Shown here piece by piece: positions 1 through 7,662 of a stretch of DNA of 64,000 nucleotides. Numbering within the stretch: the stretch's first letter is position 1; each line of letters begins with the position of its first letter. The stretch is from Fibrobacter succinogenes (GTDB lineage Bacteria; Fibrobacterota; Fibrobacteria; Fibrobacterales; Fibrobacteraceae): NCBI GenBank assembly GCA_902791475.1, contig CADAWC010000004.1, forward strand, positions 1-64,000, given 5' to 3'. Below the pieces are notes generated by a model, which was given only the letters and a program-made list of their open reading frames with translations, was not told the origin of the DNA and ran no database searches. Both the position numbers and the translations under genes were made by a program.

Positions 1-695
1 GCGTTGTCGAAGTAGCGGCCTTCGCCGAGCACGTGGGTCTTCCAGCCGAGTTCCACCATCTTCCAGTTAGCGTTGTAACGGTCCATGGTGATCTGCATAC
101 GGCCACCGCCAGAAGCGATGCAAACGTCGAATTCCGGGCTGCGGAGCTCGTCGAGGAACTTTTCGAACGGGCCGACGTAATCCAAGGCGGAAGTTTCCGG
201 AACGTCACGACCGTCGAGGAGAATGTGAACGCGAACCTTCTTGACGCCTTCCTTCTTGGCCTGGGCAACCATAGCCTTCAGGTGAGAAATGTTGGAGTGA
301 ACGTTACCGTCGCTGAAGAGGCCGATGAAGTGGAGAACCGTGTTCTTTTCACGAACGTTGCCGGAGATTTCCTTCCAAGCGTCACGGTCGAAGATGTCGC
401 CGCTGTTGATGGCGTCTGCAACGAGGGCTGCACCCTGGTTGTAAACCTGGCCAGCACCGATAGCGTTGTGGCCGACTTCGGAGTTACCCATGTCTTCGTT
501 GGTCGGCATACCGACGGCGCGACCGTGGGCCTTCAAGAGGACATTCGGGTACATCTTGAAGAGGTTGTCGAGAGTCGGAGTGCGGGCTGCCTTGATGGCG
601 TTGCCTTCGACCTTATCGGTGATACCAAAACCATCCATCACGATGGTGACGACCGGTCCCTTGATGCCGGGGAAATTGGAAAGCTTCTTGAGCAT
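1..695 (-). CDS. gpmI: 2,3-bisphosphoglycerate-independent phosphoglycerate mutase, N-terminal part
   Basis: Interconverts 3- and 2-phosphoglycerate in glycolysis, using two metal ions and a phosphoserine intermediate. The reverse strand reads MLKKLSNFPGIKGPVVTIVMDGFGI, with metal ligand Asp21 in VMDGFG. The motif GNSEVGHNAIGAG follows, with the nucleophilic serine at about residue 72. A GGAG ribosome site (696-704 region) fixes the ATG at 695. The gene runs off the left edge of the window, so about 231 residues are seen out of the roughly 500-550 usual for the family. The visible part is intact and the family call is secure. Confidence 0.95.
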   Translation of the reverse strand, partial: MLKKLSNFPGIKGPVVTIVMDGFGITDKVEGNAIKAARTPTLDNLFKMYPNVLLKAHGRAVGMPTNEDMGNSEVGHNAIGAGQVYNQGAALVADAINSGDIFDRDAWKEISGNVREKNTVLHFIGLFSDGNVHSNISHLKAMVAQAKKEGVKKVRVHILLDGRDVPETSALDYVGPFEKFLDELRSPEFDVCIASGGGRMQITMDRYNANWKMVELGWKTHVLGEGRYFDN

Positions 696-1060
696 ATTTA
701 CTCCATTAAAATGTTACGCGACAAATTTAGTAAAAGGCGAGCGCAGCGGCAAAAGTGTGCAAGGTGAGAAAGCGCAAAAACTTGTTTTTGCATTTTCGAG
801 CCGCAGCCACTTACGTTGTAAACGTCAAACAACTTGTTGTTTTGACATTGCCGAGCCGTATTAAATGCGTGCAAATTGAGTGCCGCAGGTAATGTTTACA
901 TTACCTATGGCCGAAATGCAGCTGCATGGCATCGTAGATGCCAAATGCGCTCCGAAGGAGCGCAAATTTAGAAACTTTTGCGTAAGGCGAGTGAAACGGG
1001 ACTGTTTACAGGCCCACTTCCGAGTCTAGCAAAAGACACTCGAAGAGTGTCAAAAAGAGA
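696..1060. other. Intergenic stretch packed with hairpins
   Basis: There is no credible gene between gpmI and the lipoprotein ending at 1220. The stretch holds consecutive palindromes at 774-791, 824-846, 888-905, 916-927, 928-942, 947-963 and 1035-1051. The first three have an AA or TT centre and the last two a GAA loop. Short boxes such as GCCGAGCC (850-858) lie between them. The short reading frames here have no ribosome sites and run through the palindromes, so they are not genes. The hairpin at 1035-1051 is followed on the minus strand by a T-rich run and could act as a terminator. Confidence 0.7.
774..846 (-). repeat. Two variable-arm hairpins with C-AA-G centre
   Basis: Read on the minus strand, each palindrome is preceded by a box resembling GCTCGGCAAT. 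The first is GCAAAAAC-AA-GTTTTTGC (774-791). The second has arms GTCAAAACAAC and GTTGTTTGAC around AA (824-846). The arms differ but stay complementary, while the C-AA-G centre and the upstream box are kept. Related copies on the plus strand are at 5341-5362 and 14670-14691. Confidence 0.6.
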
Positions 1061-1147
1061 TTCCCGGTCCTCCCGGTCATCCCCGTCATCCCCGTCAAGC
1101 GAGGACAGGCGCGAGGACAGGCGCGAGGACAGGCGCCGGGAATGACA
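1061..1147 (-). repeat. Mosaic intergenic repeat (12-bp and 9-bp units)
   Basis: On the minus strand this reads GTCATTCCCGG, then CCTGTCCTCGCG-type 12-mers, then GGGGATGAC 9-mers. Other copies are at 14709-14797, 17107-17184 and 49367-49428. All lie between genes. The number of 12-mers varies between copies (two to four), as expected for slippage or for a mobile palindromic family. Confidence 0.7.
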
Positions 1148-1170
1148 TGTAGGCAAAATGGAAGACAACA

Positions 1171-1199
1171 AAAAAGACCTCCACGTGGGAGGTCTTTTT
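1171..1199 (-). terminator. Rho-independent terminator of the 1220-2278 lipoprotein gene
   Basis: AAAAAGACCTCC and GGAGGTCTTTTT pair around a short ACGTG loop, with T-runs on both strands. It lies 20 bp beyond the stop codon of the minus-strand lipoprotein. A near-identical stem is at 33879-33908. Confidence 0.85.
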
Positions 1200-1219
1200 C
1201 AAAGCGTTTCCGTTTTAGA

Positions 1220-2278
1220 TTACTGTGCAGCCTTCAAGTAGGTGAAGGGAATCGTAACGTCGCCATTGCCGTCAGGAACACTCGGTTCGCTAACAGCGAA
1301 TGCGTAGAAGCCGGTTGCAGAGCCGCTGTTCGGAACGTAAGTCGGAGCCGTGCACACAATGAACTTTTCGTATTCGCCCAAGACGTTCGTAATCGTTTCC
1401 TTCATGTTTTCTGCAGTGAACTTGAAGTCATCCGTAGTCGGAGCTGCCGGCAGGTGTTCGCTGGTCCAGTCGTCCCTTCTATTAGTATCCTTCGGGTTGT
1501 CGTAGTACACGCATTTGAGGCCTGTGCCGCTAGAGAGGGTGAAGGAATCCTTGCCGATACGAGAGAAGCAGATGTCGCCCGTTGCATCGGTGGTCGTGGT
1601 GCCTGTTGCAAAGACGAAGCACTTTTCCTTGCTCGTGTTGAGCGTTGCGGTAGCAACTGCGAGAGGTGCACCCGGAACAACGATGCTGGAAGAAGAGCTT
1701 TCAGGAATCTTGCAGTTTTCTTCGCTACGGACGAACGGGATCGTATCCAAAGAAACAGATTTGTTTACACCATCAGATGCAGTTGCGTTGATGATGAGGT
1801 TAAAGTTACCACATTCTGTGTAGCCGTCAGTAAGATCGGCGTAGAGCCCCATCTGGTCAAAGCTAATTGTGGTTACCGAGTTTTCAGTGAAGTAAGCGGT
1901 TGTTGGGATAGCTTCGCCGGGGAGGTTCAATGCTTTCAGGGTTCCAGAGCTCGCCTTTGTAGCGCTTTCTACGAACAGCTTGAGGTCTGTGAAGCGCATT
2001 GCGTTTTGTTCAGTAACGATAGTGGTATCGCTGAAGTCGAGCTTGAGGCTACCAGTGAAGTAAACTTGAGTTACAAGAGAGGTTCCAACGCCAAGACCGC
2101 TAGCAACAATGGCTGTCACAGGTGTCGGCGGCTGAATGTCAGGCGGAACATAGGAAGAAGAGGTTCCCGGCTGGGGTGAAACGGTCGGATTGCTGTCATC
2201 ACCGCAAGCGATAAGACCAAATGCACTCAAAGCGAGTGCGGAGCTGAGAATAAGAGGCGTTGTGAATTTAGAACTCAT
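1220..2278 (-). CDS. Hypothetical secreted lipoprotein
   Basis: A protein of 352 residues starting MSSKFTTPLILSSALALSAF. The signal peptide ends in lipobox LIAC, followed by GDDSN, so the mature protein is probably lipid-anchored. A linker rich in Ser, Pro and Thr follows, and a SSSS segment lies mid-protein. The start at 2278 is chosen because AAAGGG precedes it and the signal peptide begins there; a longer reading frame upstream only adds unrelated residues. I recognise no enzymatic domain. The Cys-containing, beta-rich remainder suggests a surface protein. The downstream hairpin at 1171-1199 ends a single-gene transcript. Confidence 0.8.
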   Translation of the reverse strand: MSSKFTTPLILSSALALSAFGLIACGDDSNPTVSPQPGTSSSYVPPDIQPPTPVTAIVASGLGVGTSLVTQVYFTGSLKLDFSDTTIVTEQNAMRFTDLKLFVESATKASSGTLKALNLPGEAIPTTAYFTENSVTTISFDQMGLYADLTDGYTECGNFNLIINATASDGVNKSVSLDTIPFVRSEENCKIPESSSSSIVVPGAPLAVATATLNTSKEKCFVFATGTTTTDATGDICFSRIGKDSFTLSSGTGLKCVYYDNPKDTNRRDDWTSEHLPAAPTTDDFKFTAENMKETITNVLGEYEKFIVCTAPTYVPNSGSATGFYAFAVSEPSVPDGNGDVTIPFTYLKAAQ

Positions 2279-2443
2279 TGTAAAACCCTTTCTATATAAT
2301 CTTAAAGTGAAAATAAACAAAATTTGGGCAAAAAGCACCAAGTATTTAACTTTTTATAATAATACAAAAATAAAATTACAAAGGAAAATTTTTAAAAGTG
2401 AGTGTGACGAAAAATATAATGGGTTTGTAAATAAAATTATACA

Positions 2444-4729
2444 TTAAGCGTCGAGAGAGCGTATAATATCGCGGATTCGGGCCGCTTCTTCGAAGTCGAG
2501 GCGGGCTGCCGCTTCCTTCATTTGGCGTTCCAGGTCGGCGAGCTTGGACTCGGATGCTTTGGATGGTTTGTCGGGATGTGCGCCGGGGGCCACTTTTCGT
2601 CTTTGTACATTCGCCGTTGGCTCATGTACCAACTGCTCGGCTCGGTCATGCCCAACTCCGTTGGTCGCGACTCTCGCCTTATGCAGTTGTCGTCTATAAT
2701 TAGAGGGCTGCAACGGTTCCATCGGGCGGATACCCAAATTAGTTTCTAGTTCAGAGTTACTAGTTACTAGAGAATCGTCTTCAATTTCGTTGTCGTTACC
2801 GATATCGCCCAAGGGGTCGATGATTCGCAGGTCTTCTTCAATCTTGCGGGTGACGGACTTCGGGGTAATCCCGTGTTCTTTGTTGAATTCTTCCTGGAGG
2901 CCGCGGCGGCGGTTTGTCTCGTCGATGGCCTTTTGCAGACTTTCGGTCATGTTGTCCGCGAACAGAAGCACTGTGCCGTTCACGTTGCGGCTTGCGCGGC
3001 CCATCGTCTGGATGAGGCTTCTGTAGTTGCGGAGGAAACCTTCCTTGTCGGCATCGAGAATCGCAACCATGCTCACTTCGGGGAGGTCGAGGCCTTCGCG
3101 TAAGAGGTTGATGCCCACGAGCACGTCGTATTCGCCACTGCGCAGTCCGCGGATGAGCTCGTGGCGTTCCAGTGTCTTGATGTCCGAGTGGAGGTACTTC
3201 GCGCGGATGCCCGCTTCGATGAAAAATTCCGTGAGGTCCTGTGCCATCTTCTTGGTAAGCGTCGTGACGAGCACGCGGTCGCCGTTTTTGACGACTTCTT
3301 CGATGCGGTACAGGAGCACGTCCATTTGGCCCTGGATCGGGAACAGTTCGATTTTCGGGTCCAGAAGTCCGGTTGGACGGTTGATTTGTTCCGTGACAAC
3401 GCCGTTCGTCTTTTTCAGTTCGTAATCGCCGGGGGTCGCGCTCACAAAGAGCACTTGTTTCGGGTACATGTACTCGAATTCGGCGAAGTTCATCGGGCGG
3501 TTGTCGAGAGCACAGGGGAGGCGGAACCCGTATTGCACGAGCGTGGTTTTGCGGGACTTGTCGCCTTCGGCCATGCCGCCCACTTGCGGGATGCTCACGT
3601 GCGATTCGTCAATCATCAAAAGCCAGTCGTCGCCAAAGTAGTCGATGAGTGTGAATGGGCGTGTGCCCGGAGCGCGGTCTTCGATGATGCGCGAGTAGTT
3701 TTCGATGCCGTTGCACATGCCGGTTTCGCGGAGCATTTCCATGTCGTAGCGGGTGCGGCTTGAAAGGCGTGCCGATTCGAGGACTTTGCCTTCCTTGTCG
3801 AGTTCGGCGAGGCGGTCGGTGAGTTCCATCTGGATGCGCTGTAGCATGCCTGCGCGGTTTTCTTCTTTGGTGACAAAGTGTTTTGCGGGGGCGATGGTGA
3901 GTTCTTCGACTTCCTTGATGACTTCGCCGGTAACAATGTTAAAGCGGTAAAGGCGGTCGACTTCGTCGCCGAAAAGTTCGATGCGCAGCCCGTCTTCGTC
4001 GTAGCTCGGGTGGACTTCAATCACGTCACCGCGGACGCGGAAGGTGCCTCGGTCAAGGCTAAAATCGTTACGCGAGTACTGGATGTGGACAAGGTCGTGC
4101 AAAATGCGGTCGCGATCGTAAACATCGCCTTTTTTGACGCGGACCATGAGGTCGAAGTATTCACTCGGGCTGCCGAGGCCGTAAATGCAGCTTACGGAAG
4201 CGACGATAATCACGTCGCGGCGGGTGAGGAGGTTCGCCGTTGCGCGCAGACGGAGCTTGTCGATTTCATCGTTGATGCTTGCATCTTTTTCGATGAACGT
4301 GTCCGTGTGCGGAATGTACGCTTCGGGCTGGAAGTAGTCGTAGTAGCTTACGAAGTATTCCACCGCGTTGTTCGGGAAGAACGACTTGAATTCCTGATAG
4401 AGCTGGGCGGCGAGCGTCTTGTTGTGCGTGAGAATGAGCGTCGGCTTGCCGACATTCTTGATGACGTTTGCCATCGTGAAAGTCTTGCCGGAACCGGTCA
4501 CGCCGAGAAGCGTCTGGAACTGTTCGCCGTTCTTGAAACCTTCGGTCAATTCTTCAATGGCCTTGGGCTGGTCGCCTGCGGCGCCGTAAGGACTTACGAG
4601 GTCAAAATCCGCACGAGTGGGCGCCTGGAACTGCTTGAGTTTTCCGGGCAAGCTCTTAGAAGGCGGTAGCGGTTTCGCTATCGGTTTTGCATACGGATCA
4701 GGAGTAATAGTCTTACGTGCGCGAGCCAT
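2444..4729 (-). CDS. uvrB: UvrABC system protein B
   Basis: Damage-verifying helicase-like subunit of nucleotide excision repair. Walker A is GVTGSGKT (residues 76-83), the beta-hairpin [10 protein letters not shown] is near residue 130, and the Walker B-type sequence is MIDESHV. The helicase C-terminal domain includes [16 protein letters not shown]. The C-terminal UVR motif (about 725-761, [22 protein letters not shown]) binds UvrC. At 761 residues it is longer than the usual 660-680. The excess is an N-terminal extension of about 35 residues and a long linker (about 640-725) before the UVR motif. Part of that linker is encoded by an intergenic-type repeat (2739-2775). No Shine-Dalgarno is seen before the ATG, where a 7-bp-period tract sits instead. 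Confidence 0.97.
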   Translation of the reverse strand: MARARKTITPDPYAKPIAKPLPPSKSLPGKLKQFQAPTRADFDLVSPYGAAGDQPKAIEELTEGFKNGEQFQTLLGVTGSGKTFTMANVIKNVGKPTLILTHNKTLAAQLYQEFKSFFPNNAVEYFVSYYDYFQPEAYIPHTDTFIEKDASINDEIDKLRLRATANLLTRRDVIIVASVSCIYGLGSPSEYFDLMVRVKKGDVYDRDRILHDLVHIQYSRNDFSLDRGTFRVRGDVIEVHPSYDEDGLRIELFGDEVDRLYRFNIVTGEVIKEVEELTIAPAKHFVTKEENRAGMLQRIQMELTDRLAELDKEGKVLESARLSSRTRYDMEMLRETGMCNGIENYSRIIEDRAPGTRPFTLIDYFGDDWLLMIDESHVSIPQVGGMAEGDKSRKTTLVQYGFRLPCALDNRPMNFAEFEYMYPKQVLFVSATPGDYELKKTNGVVTEQINRPTGLLDPKIELFPIQGQMDVLLYRIEEVVKNGDRVLVTTLTKKMAQDLTEFFIEAGIRAKYLHSDIKTLERHELIRGLRSGEYDVLVGINLLREGLDLPEVSMVAILDADKEGFLRNYRSLIQTMGRASRNVNGTVLLFADNMTESLQKAIDETNRRRGLQEEFNKEHGITPKSVTRKIEEDLRIIDPLGDIGNDNEIEDDSLVTSNSELETNLGIRPMEPLQPSNYRRQLHKARVATNGVGHDRAEQLVHEPTANVQRRKVAPGAHPDKPSKASESKLADLERQMKEAAARLDFEEAARIRDIIRSLDA
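2739..2775 (-). repeat. 7-bp-period repeat tract inside uvrB
   Basis: On the coding strand the heptads are TCTCTAG TAACTAG TAACTCT GAACTAG AAACTAA. They encode [12 protein letters not shown] in the linker at about residues 652-664. The tract shares a run of about 20 identical bases with the intergenic tract at 21974-22050. Confidence 0.85.
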
Positions 4730-4732
4730 TGT

Positions 4733-4766
4733 TAGGTGATAGGTTTTAGGTTATAGGGGGTAGGAC
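4733..4766. repeat. 7-bp-period intergenic tract before uvrB
   Basis: Heptads TTAGGTG ATAGGTT TTAGGTT ATAGGGG GTAGGAC lie directly upstream of the uvrB start codon, where a ribosome site would be expected. Confidence 0.75.
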
Positions 4767-4924
4767 ATTGTCATTGTGAACAGTGCTATCTGCCTTTGAG
4801 GTATGATTTGGGGCTTGTCATGCCGGACTCTTTGTCATCCCGGACTTGTTCCGGGGCGGCATAGCCTTTACCCATTAAGATAGAAAATAATTGTATCATC
4901 CTAGAGGGAGTCGTAGGGCGGCCG

Positions 4925-4981
4925 ATAACTAATAACCAATGAATAGTAACTAGTAACCCATAACTAACCACTAGCCACTGT
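4925..4981. repeat. 7-bp-period intergenic tract before the UreE-like gene
   Basis: Heptads of the type TAATAAC, TAGTAAC, TAGTAAC, CCATAAC, TAACCAC and TAGCCAC run to within about 35 bp of the start at 5014. The rest of the 4730-5013 gap holds a CATCCCGGACTTGTTCCGG-type inverted repeat near 4835-4860. Confidence 0.75.
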
Positions 4982-5013
4982 TTACTGACCACTATTTTTC
5001 TACATTGCGTTCC

Positions 5014-5280
5014 ATGATTTGCAATCGAATTCTTGGTACGACTCATCACGGCACTTACAAGAAGGTCGTTGATGTTCCTCTTTTGCGCGAGGAACTCTCG
5101 GCACGTTCTATCCGCTGCATCGCACGCGATGGTGTCGAAATTGAAATCGATGTTTACGAAGACTTGCAAGAAGGCGATATCTTGGCAGAGACTGACTTTA
5201 ACGTGTATGCCGTAAAAATTTACGTGCCCAAGAAAAAGCCCGCCGAAGCGCCTGCGCCGAAGATCAAGAGCTATTTGTAG
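5014..5280 (+). CDS. Small protein resembling the UreE N-terminal domain
   Basis: 88 residues, MICNRILGTTHHGTYKKVVDVPLLREELSA and onward. The segment with charged beta strands followed by EDLQEGDILAETDFNVYAVKIYV resembles the N-terminal domain of the urease nickel chaperone UreE, where a short beta domain ends in a DGDxL...V-type strand. The metal-binding C-terminal domain and His-rich tail of UreE are absent, and no urease genes lie nearby. A TTG nine bases upstream (5005) is an alternative start. There is no clear ribosome site. The call is tentative; a conserved hypothetical protein is the safe reading. Confidence 0.55.
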   Translation: MICNRILGTTHHGTYKKVVDVPLLREELSARSIRCIARDGVEIEIDVYEDLQEGDILAETDFNVYAVKIYVPKKKPAEAPAPKIKSYL

Positions 5281-5340
5281 AAATTAATTGAATTTTGATT
5301 TACGTCATTGCGCAAGCGCATGACTCTGCTGCTCGGCAAT

Positions 5341-5362
5341 AAAAATGAGCAAGCTCATTTTT
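5341..5362 (+). repeat. Variable-arm hairpin with C-AA-G centre
   Basis: AAAAATGAGC-AA-GCTCATTTTT, a perfect 10-bp stem, preceded by TGCTCGGCAAT. It matches the plan of the hairpins at 774-846 and 14670-14691 but has a different arm sequence. Confidence 0.65.
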
Positions 5363-5380
5363 GCTGCACTCGCTTTGTAC

Positions 5381-5415
5381 GTCATTGCGAACCCGAAGGG
5401 TGAAGCAATCCATAA
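5381..5415 (+). repeat. Left inverted copy flanking the GIY-YIG gene
   Basis: Starts GTCATTGCGA and ends GAAGCAATCCATAAA. The right-hand partner at 5726-5765 is the reverse complement of a close variant. The two bracket the small nuclease gene. Confidence 0.75.
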
Positions 5416-5435
5416 AATTTTTGTATGTTCTTTTC

Positions 5436-5726
5436 ATGCAAGAAAAATCATACACCTACATTCTTTTCAATAAGCCGCATGGAACGTTATATACGGGTGT
5501 GACTTCGAATCTCATCAAACGAATGCAGGAGCACAAATCATTGACTTCTGGATTTACTGCAAAATATAATGTTACGCAATTAGGTTATTTCGAAGAGCAT
5601 ACTTCGGTTGTTGATGCTATTGAAAGAGAAAAAAAGATAAAAGGTGGGTCTAGAAAGAAGAAAATTGCATTGATTGAATCAATGAATCCTCAATGGAAAG
5701 ACCTTTTTTCTGAACTCGGTGTATAG
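5436..5726 (+). CDS. GIY-YIG nuclease family protein (small, UvrC N-terminal-like)
   Basis: 96 residues containing one complete GIY-YIG domain. It includes YTYILFNKPHGTLYTGVTSNL (Tyr motifs), KRMQEHK with the catalytic arginine, and the helix AIEREKKIKGGSRKKKIALIE with the metal-binding glutamate. Single-domain proteins of this size (YhbQ/UPF0213-like) are widespread. The ATG at 5436 starts just before the domain; the longer frame upstream reads through the flanking repeat and is not likely coding. The gene is closely bracketed by inverted copies of a GTCATTGCGA...GAAGCAATCC repeat, which suggests that gene and repeat travel together. Confidence 0.88.
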   Translation: MQEKSYTYILFNKPHGTLYTGVTSNLIKRMQEHKSLTSGFTAKYNVTQLGYFEEHTSVVDAIEREKKIKGGSRKKKIALIESMNPQWKDLFSELGV

Positions 5727-5765
5727 ATTGCTTTGTGGATTGCTTCGCTTCGCTCGCAATGACGT
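5726..5765 (-). repeat. Right inverted copy flanking the GIY-YIG gene
   Basis: In reverse complement it reads GTCATTGCGAGCGAAGCGAAGCAATCC and onward (shown here only as its start and end: GTCATTGCGA ... GAAGCAATCCACAAAG). It begins at the last base of the stop codon. Confidence 0.75.
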
Positions 5766-5812
5766 GAAAGCCGAGTGATGCAGGAACATGCTTGTGTAAG
5801 ACCACTTGAGAA

Positions 5813-6967
5813 TTATTCCCTAAAGCAGAGGCTTTCTTTTACGCTGATTTTTTCTTTGCCGAGTAGGCGGTGGAGCTTGTTGCGGAAAAGCGGAATTGCG
5901 GCGATAGTGCCCAAGGCGACAATCGGGATTGCAATGTAGGCGATTCCGGGTTGGTTGATTTGCGGCCTGAAAAAGAGTCTCAAAATCAGGACAATCCACC
6001 AGTGGACTGCGAGGATTACGAGCGCATTGCGGGAAATGTTGCGGAGGATTCCCTTGAAAATGCGGATGGGTGCAATGTTTGGAATCTTGCTTGCGAGCAG
6101 GAACGTGGCGATAAGGCCGATAATGCCTGTGATGGAACTTGCGACAAATTGGGGGAGGCTCTTGCCTAAGTCGTTGTTCATGATGCTAAAATTCGGACTT
6201 GGCGATTCCAAAAATGCGTAGGCGATATAGTTTGCGATTCCGATGGCGGCAACGATGATTGTGTTTTTTGCGGCGTGAGCTGTACTCGCAGAAATGGCGT
6301 TGTGGATTTTTTTGATGGGTTCCTTGCAGAGAAAACCGCATCCGAAGAAGAATAGGATAGTAAGGTCGCGCTCGATGCCAAGCGGCAAGTGAATATGGTT
6401 TTCGTTCAGAAACCAACCACAGAGAAGCCCTTCTATGGACATAACTGCGAAAAACAGTTTGGGGTTGACTTGCTTTTTCGAAATCTCGTGAAGCAGGTAA
6501 AAAAGCAAACTGACGGAATAAAGAGTAAACACAAACCACAGCGGGCCCGCTCCGACCGAGGACTTCCCGGCGATGAAAATTTTAGCAATGTTCCAATAGA
6601 TGTATTGCCATGTGTTGTTGATGTCGGGAATGGTATTCACGACCATCATTGTGGGTGATTTCGGGAACAATGCAAAGTTGTAAACAACGGGGTCGATGGC
6701 GAAAAACAGGAATGAAAGGTAAAGGTAGGGAATTAACAGAACGCGCGTTTTGTGGGTAAAGTAACTTTTGAAATTGGTAAAGCGTTTTGTGCTGAAAAGA
6801 AATCCTGAAATAAAGAAAAATGCCGACATGCGCAGTGCGCTCAAGTGATACATTCCCAGGTGCGCGTTCGGGAAATTCTGCTCAATGTGGAACAGGCAAA
6901 CGAGCAAAAGAACGAATCCCTTGAATTCGTCAATCCACCCGATTCTTACCTGCCCGTTGTTGCTCAT
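5813..6967 (-). CDS. Acyltransferase 3 family membrane protein
   Basis: 384 residues with about ten hydrophobic segments. It starts MSNNGQVRIGWIDEFKGF, and the family N-terminus is visible as WIDEFKGFVLLLVCLFHIEQNF, containing the membrane-embedded catalytic-type histidine. MSAFFFISGFLFS follows, typical of acyltransferase 3 (OafA/NodX-like) enzymes that acylate sugars or cell-envelope glycans. The start at 6967 avoids the long overlap with the MBL gene that an upstream start would need. It is last in a minus-strand operon cysS-MFS-MBL-acyltransferase, 28 bp after the MBL gene. The substrate cannot be told from the sequence. Confidence 0.85.
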   Translation of the reverse strand: MSNNGQVRIGWIDEFKGFVLLLVCLFHIEQNFPNAHLGMYHLSALRMSAFFFISGFLFSTKRFTNFKSYFTHKTRVLLIPYLYLSFLFFAIDPVVYNFALFPKSPTMMVVNTIPDINNTWQYIYWNIAKIFIAGKSSVGAGPLWFVFTLYSVSLLFYLLHEISKKQVNPKLFFAVMSIEGLLCGWFLNENHIHLPLGIERDLTILFFFGCGFLCKEPIKKIHNAISASTAHAAKNTIIVAAIGIANYIAYAFLESPSPNFSIMNNDLGKSLPQFVASSITGIIGLIATFLLASKIPNIAPIRIFKGILRNISRNALVILAVHWWIVLILRLFFRPQINQPGIAYIAIPIVALGTIAAIPLFRNKLHRLLGKEKISVKESLCFRE

Positions 6968-6978
6968 AACAAAGGTCC

Positions 6979-6995
6979 CTGAGCCTGTCGAAGGG
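6979..6995. repeat. Short dispersed repeat CCTGAGCCTGTCGAAGG
   Basis: A common bacterial intergenic motif. It lies between the MBL stop codon and the acyltransferase start, in the place where a ribosome site would be expected. Confidence 0.5.
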
Positions 6996-7652
6996 TTAAT
7001 ACCACATTTTTTCGTTGCCAATGGTAGTGCTTGGTCCGTGGCCGGGGAATACAACGGTTTCTGCCGGGAGTGTAAGGAGCTTCGACTTGATGCCGCTCAC
7101 GAGGGCGAATTCGTCACCGCCGTAGAGGTCGCTGCGACCGCGGCTTCCCGCGAAAATGATGTCGCCCGGGAAAAGGAGTGGTGGAACGTTATCTTGTCCG
7201 TTCACTTTGCCCGGATTCTCGCAGAAGAAGGCGAGACCGCCCGGGGAATGCCCTGCAACGTGAATCACTTGCAGACGGATTTCTGCAATTTCGACGATGT
7301 CGCCATCGTTCAGGTAATTGCCCAACGCTGGTGCTAAATCGTTGCACGGGAGCCCGAACATTTGACTTTGTTCTTTTTGTGCGTCAAGAAGGAACGTGTC
7401 GTCTTTATGTGCTTCGGCCTTGATGCCAAAAGTGCGTTCTGCAAAGGCGTTCCCGAGAACATGATCCAAGTGCAAATGCGTATTCAAAACGCGCACGACT
7501 TTGAGATTTTCGCTTTTGATGTAATCGGTGAGTGCGGCCTGTTCGCGGGCATTGCTCACGCTTGGGTCAATTAAAATGGCTTCGCCCTTGCTGTTACTCA
7601 GGATGTAGCAGTTCACTCCGAATGGATTGAATACAAATTGCTTTATTTCCAT
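6996..7652 (-). CDS. MBL-fold metallo-hydrolase (glyoxalase II-like)
   Basis: 218 residues. The metal-binding signature THLHLDH lies near residue 60. A later HVAGHSPGG gives the third histidine, FPGDIIF supplies the bridging aspartate, and PGHGPST supplies the final histidine. This layout is that of YcbL/glyoxalase II-like hydrolases, which act on thioesters such as S-lactoylglutathione analogues in the cytoplasm. The start at 7652 has GGGG upstream (minus strand) and aligns with the family N-terminus MEIKQFVFNPFGVNCYIL. It is 10 bp downstream of the MFS gene. The exact substrate is unknown. Confidence 0.9.
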   Translation of the reverse strand: MEIKQFVFNPFGVNCYILSNSKGEAILIDPSVSNAREQAALTDYIKSENLKVVRVLNTHLHLDHVLGNAFAERTFGIKAEAHKDDTFLLDAQKEQSQMFGLPCNDLAPALGNYLNDGDIVEIAEIRLQVIHVAGHSPGGLAFFCENPGKVNGQDNVPPLLFPGDIIFAGSRGRSDLYGGDEFALVSGIKSKLLTLPAETVVFPGHGPSTTIGNEKMWY

Positions 7653-7662
7653 AATAAACCCC

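Noticed and set aside
696..1171. Small genes at 466-864 and 968-1171
   Set aside because: They run through hairpins and repeat blocks, lack ribosome sites and have repetitive translations (for example SSRLSSRLSS).
4786..5169. Minus-strand frame between uvrB and the UreE-like gene
   Set aside because: It overlaps the UreE-like gene, runs through a heptad tract and has no ribosome site or family resemblance.
5361..5435. Longer N-terminus for the GIY-YIG protein
   Set aside because: It would translate the flanking inverted repeat; the domain begins right after the ATG at 5436.
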